Part shown: positions 61,589 through 64,000 of the stretch, piece by piece
How the letters are laid out: the number at the start of each line of letters is the position of its first letter
Position numbering within the stretch: position 1 is the stretch's first letter
Assembly: GCA_030544215.1 (NCBI GenBank)
Contig: JARZZO010000013.1
Coordinates: 39,133,196-39,197,195 of the forward strand
DNA from: Zantedeschia hybrid cultivar
Taxonomy: Eukaryota > Streptophyta > Magnoliopsida > Alismatales > Araceae
Length of the DNA stretch: 64,000 bases
Direction: 5' to 3'
Made by a program: the position numbers and the translations under genes
Notes under the pieces: model-generated
Database searches by the model: none
What the model was told of the DNA's origin: nothing
What the model saw: only the letters and a program-made list of their open reading frames with translations

Positions 61589-63346
61589 TTACAACATCAA
61601 GAACAGGATTAGGGATAGCAGGGGGGTAAAAACTCCCACCCTGATTACAGGATAATGCAAATTTGGCCATGGCGTGAGCAGCTCCATTAGCTTCCCGTGG
61701 AGCGAAGAGGAGGGAAGTCTTGGAGTGAGCCAGAGGAGCTGGCAGTCTTGGATGGGGATCCCAATCTTCCAAGGGATGTGGGATTTCTGAAGAATGGCAA
61801 AGATCACCTTCTGTGCATCTCCTTCAACAATTGTTGGGGCCTGCCACCCGGAAGCCATCTCAAGTCCAGCTTTAAAAGCCAAAGCTTCAACCAGCAGCGG
61901 GTCACAATAGGGAACAATACTGGATGTGCAACTTAAGATACAGCCGCGATCATTCCTGATAACAATGCAAATTGCGCCTCGATCAGTCGCAGTAGCAGCA
62001 TCCAAATTAAGCTTAATGGATCCCCTAGGAGGGCATTGCCAACAATGCTTGGTTTTATGGTTATCCCGCCAATGGATTGGAGAATTCAGTTGCCATTCCT
62101 GGAAATCCTTAGAAGCTTGCTGCATAATAGGGAAAGGTACAGGTTTGGATTTGTCGAAGATAGCACGGTTCCTAGCCTTCCAAATATTCCAGGTGATAGC
62201 CATACAAAAACTGATATGATCTTGGTCTTGTTGGTGACAAGTGAATGGAGGGCTGGTCCATTGTATTAGTTTATCCTGGAGGGACTGCTGGTCCAAAGAG
62301 GGCTTATAACCCAAAGGAGAACACAACCAGACCAGTTTAGCAAATTCACATTCAAAGAGAGCATGATCAATAGATTCAGCCGAACATCCACAAATCTGGC
62401 AGTTTGCTTCCACATAAGGGATTCTGCTAGCTATCAATTCCTGAACCGGGAGGGCCTGGTTTAAGGCTTTCCAAAAGAAGTGGATGACCTTGGGAGGGAC
62501 AATGTTACTTAGCTTAGAGTCCCAGAGCACTCACCAAATGTTTGAGGAGCCAGAAGAGGATGGTGGGAGGTTGCCATCGTGGATGGCCCGATAGTCAGAT
62601 TTTGAAATAATGGATCCATGCTCAGAGTTCCTCCAGATCCAAGTATCCCCATTTGGTTTAGGGATCAAAGGCAGTGGAATAGAGGAGATAATATCAGCAT
62701 ACTGGTCCGAGAAATACTTGTGAAGGGCCGAGTGGTTCCAGTCTCCGTTAATGATGAGATCCGACACTCTAGTTGGTAAAGAAGCTGGAGCATCACTTCT
62801 GAGGATTGGGTTGTTTACAATGCCAGGAATCCAAGGGTCTTGCCATATGTTGGTGCCCATCCCATCTTGGATGATAACATTTGAGTTTGCTCTGAGAATT
62901 TCCCTAACTGAAAGAATAGCAGACCAAGTATCAAAAGCAATAGTGGGCTTCTTGCAATCCCAAAAAGATTTAGTTCCCATATGTTTAGATCTCAGAAGGA
63001 TAGTCCAGAGAGACGTGTGGTCTTGGAGGAAGTTCCAGGCAAGCTTAAGAATAGATGCTCTATTTGCATCCATCAGATTTTTTATGCCTAGGCCTCCAAC
63101 CTGTTTGTGCCTGGTAATGTGATCCCATTTGCATAGCCGTATCCGATTCTTGTGCTGCGTGGCTTTCCACCAGAATGCATTTTGAACTTGAGTGAGTTTC
63201 AGGAGGGTGGCTTTTGGCAATAGAGTTGTGGCCATGACACGGGACGGAATGGCCGCTAAAGTGGATATAATGAGAATGGTCCTCCCCGCCGTAGAGAGTG
63301 AATTAGATTTCCAACCATTCAATCTGCATTTAACCTTCTCTTCCAA
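61589..63346 (-). pseudogene. LINE ORF2 3' part: connection, zf-RVT, RNase H
   Basis: One frame interrupted by a single TGA at 62531-62533. Before it: GWKSNSLSTAGRTILI and a WIPG block. After it: the zf-RVT pattern with CQICGC and HALFECEFAKLVW, then RNase H starting KLNLDAATATDRGA and including VEALAFKAGLEMA and VEGDAQKVI. No frameshift was seen inside the segment. The TGA is adjacent to GTG in the same frame, so it is a nonsense change rather than a boundary between proteins. Confidence 0.85.
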
Positions 63347-63404
63347 GAATTGGTATTGGGAGATCCTACCTCTGCCTGGCCAAATGGGAACCCCAAGATA
63401 GAGC

Positions 63405-63985
63405 TCATCTTTTTAAGAGGGGGATACCAATGAGTTGGCTCAATAGGAGTTGAGTTGCTCTAGGGGTGTTGGAACTGAAGATAATCCCAGATTTGTTACG
63501 GTTGACAGATTGGCCAGACCAGGAAGCATAATCATCCATGCAGTTACAAAACTCAAAGATCTCCTTGTCCTCAGCTCTGCCAAACATGAAGATATCATCT
63601 GCGAACATCATGTGGGTGATTGTGGGAGGAGCTGGGTTGATCTTCATGCCATGGATGCTTCCAGTTGAGACCTTAGAGTGAAGAAGTCCGAAAATGCTTC
63701 AGCTGCAAGGATGTAAATATAAGGAGAAAGGGGGCAGCCCTGTCTGAGACCCCGAGTTGGCCGAATGAAGTCAGAATGTTCACCATTAATGGAGATGGTG
63801 TAGCTAACAGCAGTGACACATTGCATGAACAATCTAATAACTTTGGTGGAGAATCCAAATCTGCTCAAAACCGTCTCAATGAAAGACCATTCAAGGCTGT
63901 CATGGGCTTTGTGAATGTCAACTTTGAGGCCAAAGAAGCCAGATTTGCCTTTCTTGTGTCTAAGGGAGTGCATGCGCTCTTTCAC
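63405..63985 (-). pseudogene. LINE reverse transcriptase core
   Basis: Two overlapping frames, 63644-63985 and 63405-63647, carry the RT motifs: KVDIHKAHDSLEW, GLRQGCPLSPYIYIL and the catalytic MMFADD. The switch of frame near 63645 and another between 63346 and 63405 show at least two frameshifts. The catalytic Asp pair is still present. Confidence 0.88.
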
Positions 63986-64000
63986 CGTAACAATAGAGTT

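Larger units (their letters stand above)
61524..64000 (-). mobile_element. LINE (non-LTR retrotransposon) with RNase H, cut by the window edge
   Basis: The - strand carries, 5' to 3', reverse transcriptase (63405-63985), a thumb/connection region and zf-RVT zinc finger, and a C-terminal RNase H (61589-62530). The T run near 61524-61530 on the + strand is probably the poly(A) tail. The endonuclease part lies beyond 64000. Frames are broken, so it is inactive. Confidence 0.88.

Noticed and set aside
62528..62533. TGA as programmed readthrough or selenocysteine in the LINE
   Set aside because: Other frameshifts in the same element make ordinary decay the simpler reading.

Overview
This is nuclear DNA of a flowering plant: split genes with GT-AG introns, plant-only protein families, an AT-rich background and dense mobile elements. 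The GC-rich first exons of two genes lean toward a monocot, but the window does not prove it.

Five plant genes or gene parts are supported. On the + strand, 684-3068 holds the last three exons of an O-fucosyltransferase-like protein of the mannan-synthesis-related (MSR) type. On the - strand are a two-exon LBD (LOB-domain) regulator at 27316-28272, a small zinc-ribbon protein at 39796-39999, an eight-exon coiled-coil protein of the 4/1 family at 50421-53215, and the last four exons of a CCT-GATA (TIFY/ZML class) transcription factor at 56886-58490. I assembled the exons by hand; every junction keeps the frame and uses GT-AG.

Most of the rest is mobile DNA. The largest item is a young Ty1/copia LTR retrotransposon at 10809-20036 (- strand, 1546-bp LTRs with four differences seen, 5-bp target duplication GGATC). 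Its Gag is internally deleted and pol carries a one-base frameshift. Its 2.7-kb untranslated leader is unusual: four stem-loops with an identical 21-base head and different but complementary outer stems, an array of eleven short inverted repeats, and a GC-rich palindromic block. In the four-stem array every mismatch inside a stem is a G-U pair on the element's sense strand, which points to a selected RNA structure. This is the best candidate for something undescribed.

Other elements with clear ends are a 326-bp miniature LTR retrotransposon (45717-46042) inside a LINE remnant, a tRNA-derived SINE (42877-43177), a retroposon with a poly(A) tail and 13-bp target duplications (34735-35548), a hAT-type MITE (44828-45207), a Tourist-like MITE (60366-60645), and a family of long foldback elements starting GAGTA(A/T)TACTTGC. 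One foldback lies against the 5' end of the 4/1 gene and another lies in an MSR intron. A LINE with RT, zf-RVT and RNase H domains runs off the right edge. The remaining AT-rich intergenic DNA shows no gene I can support.
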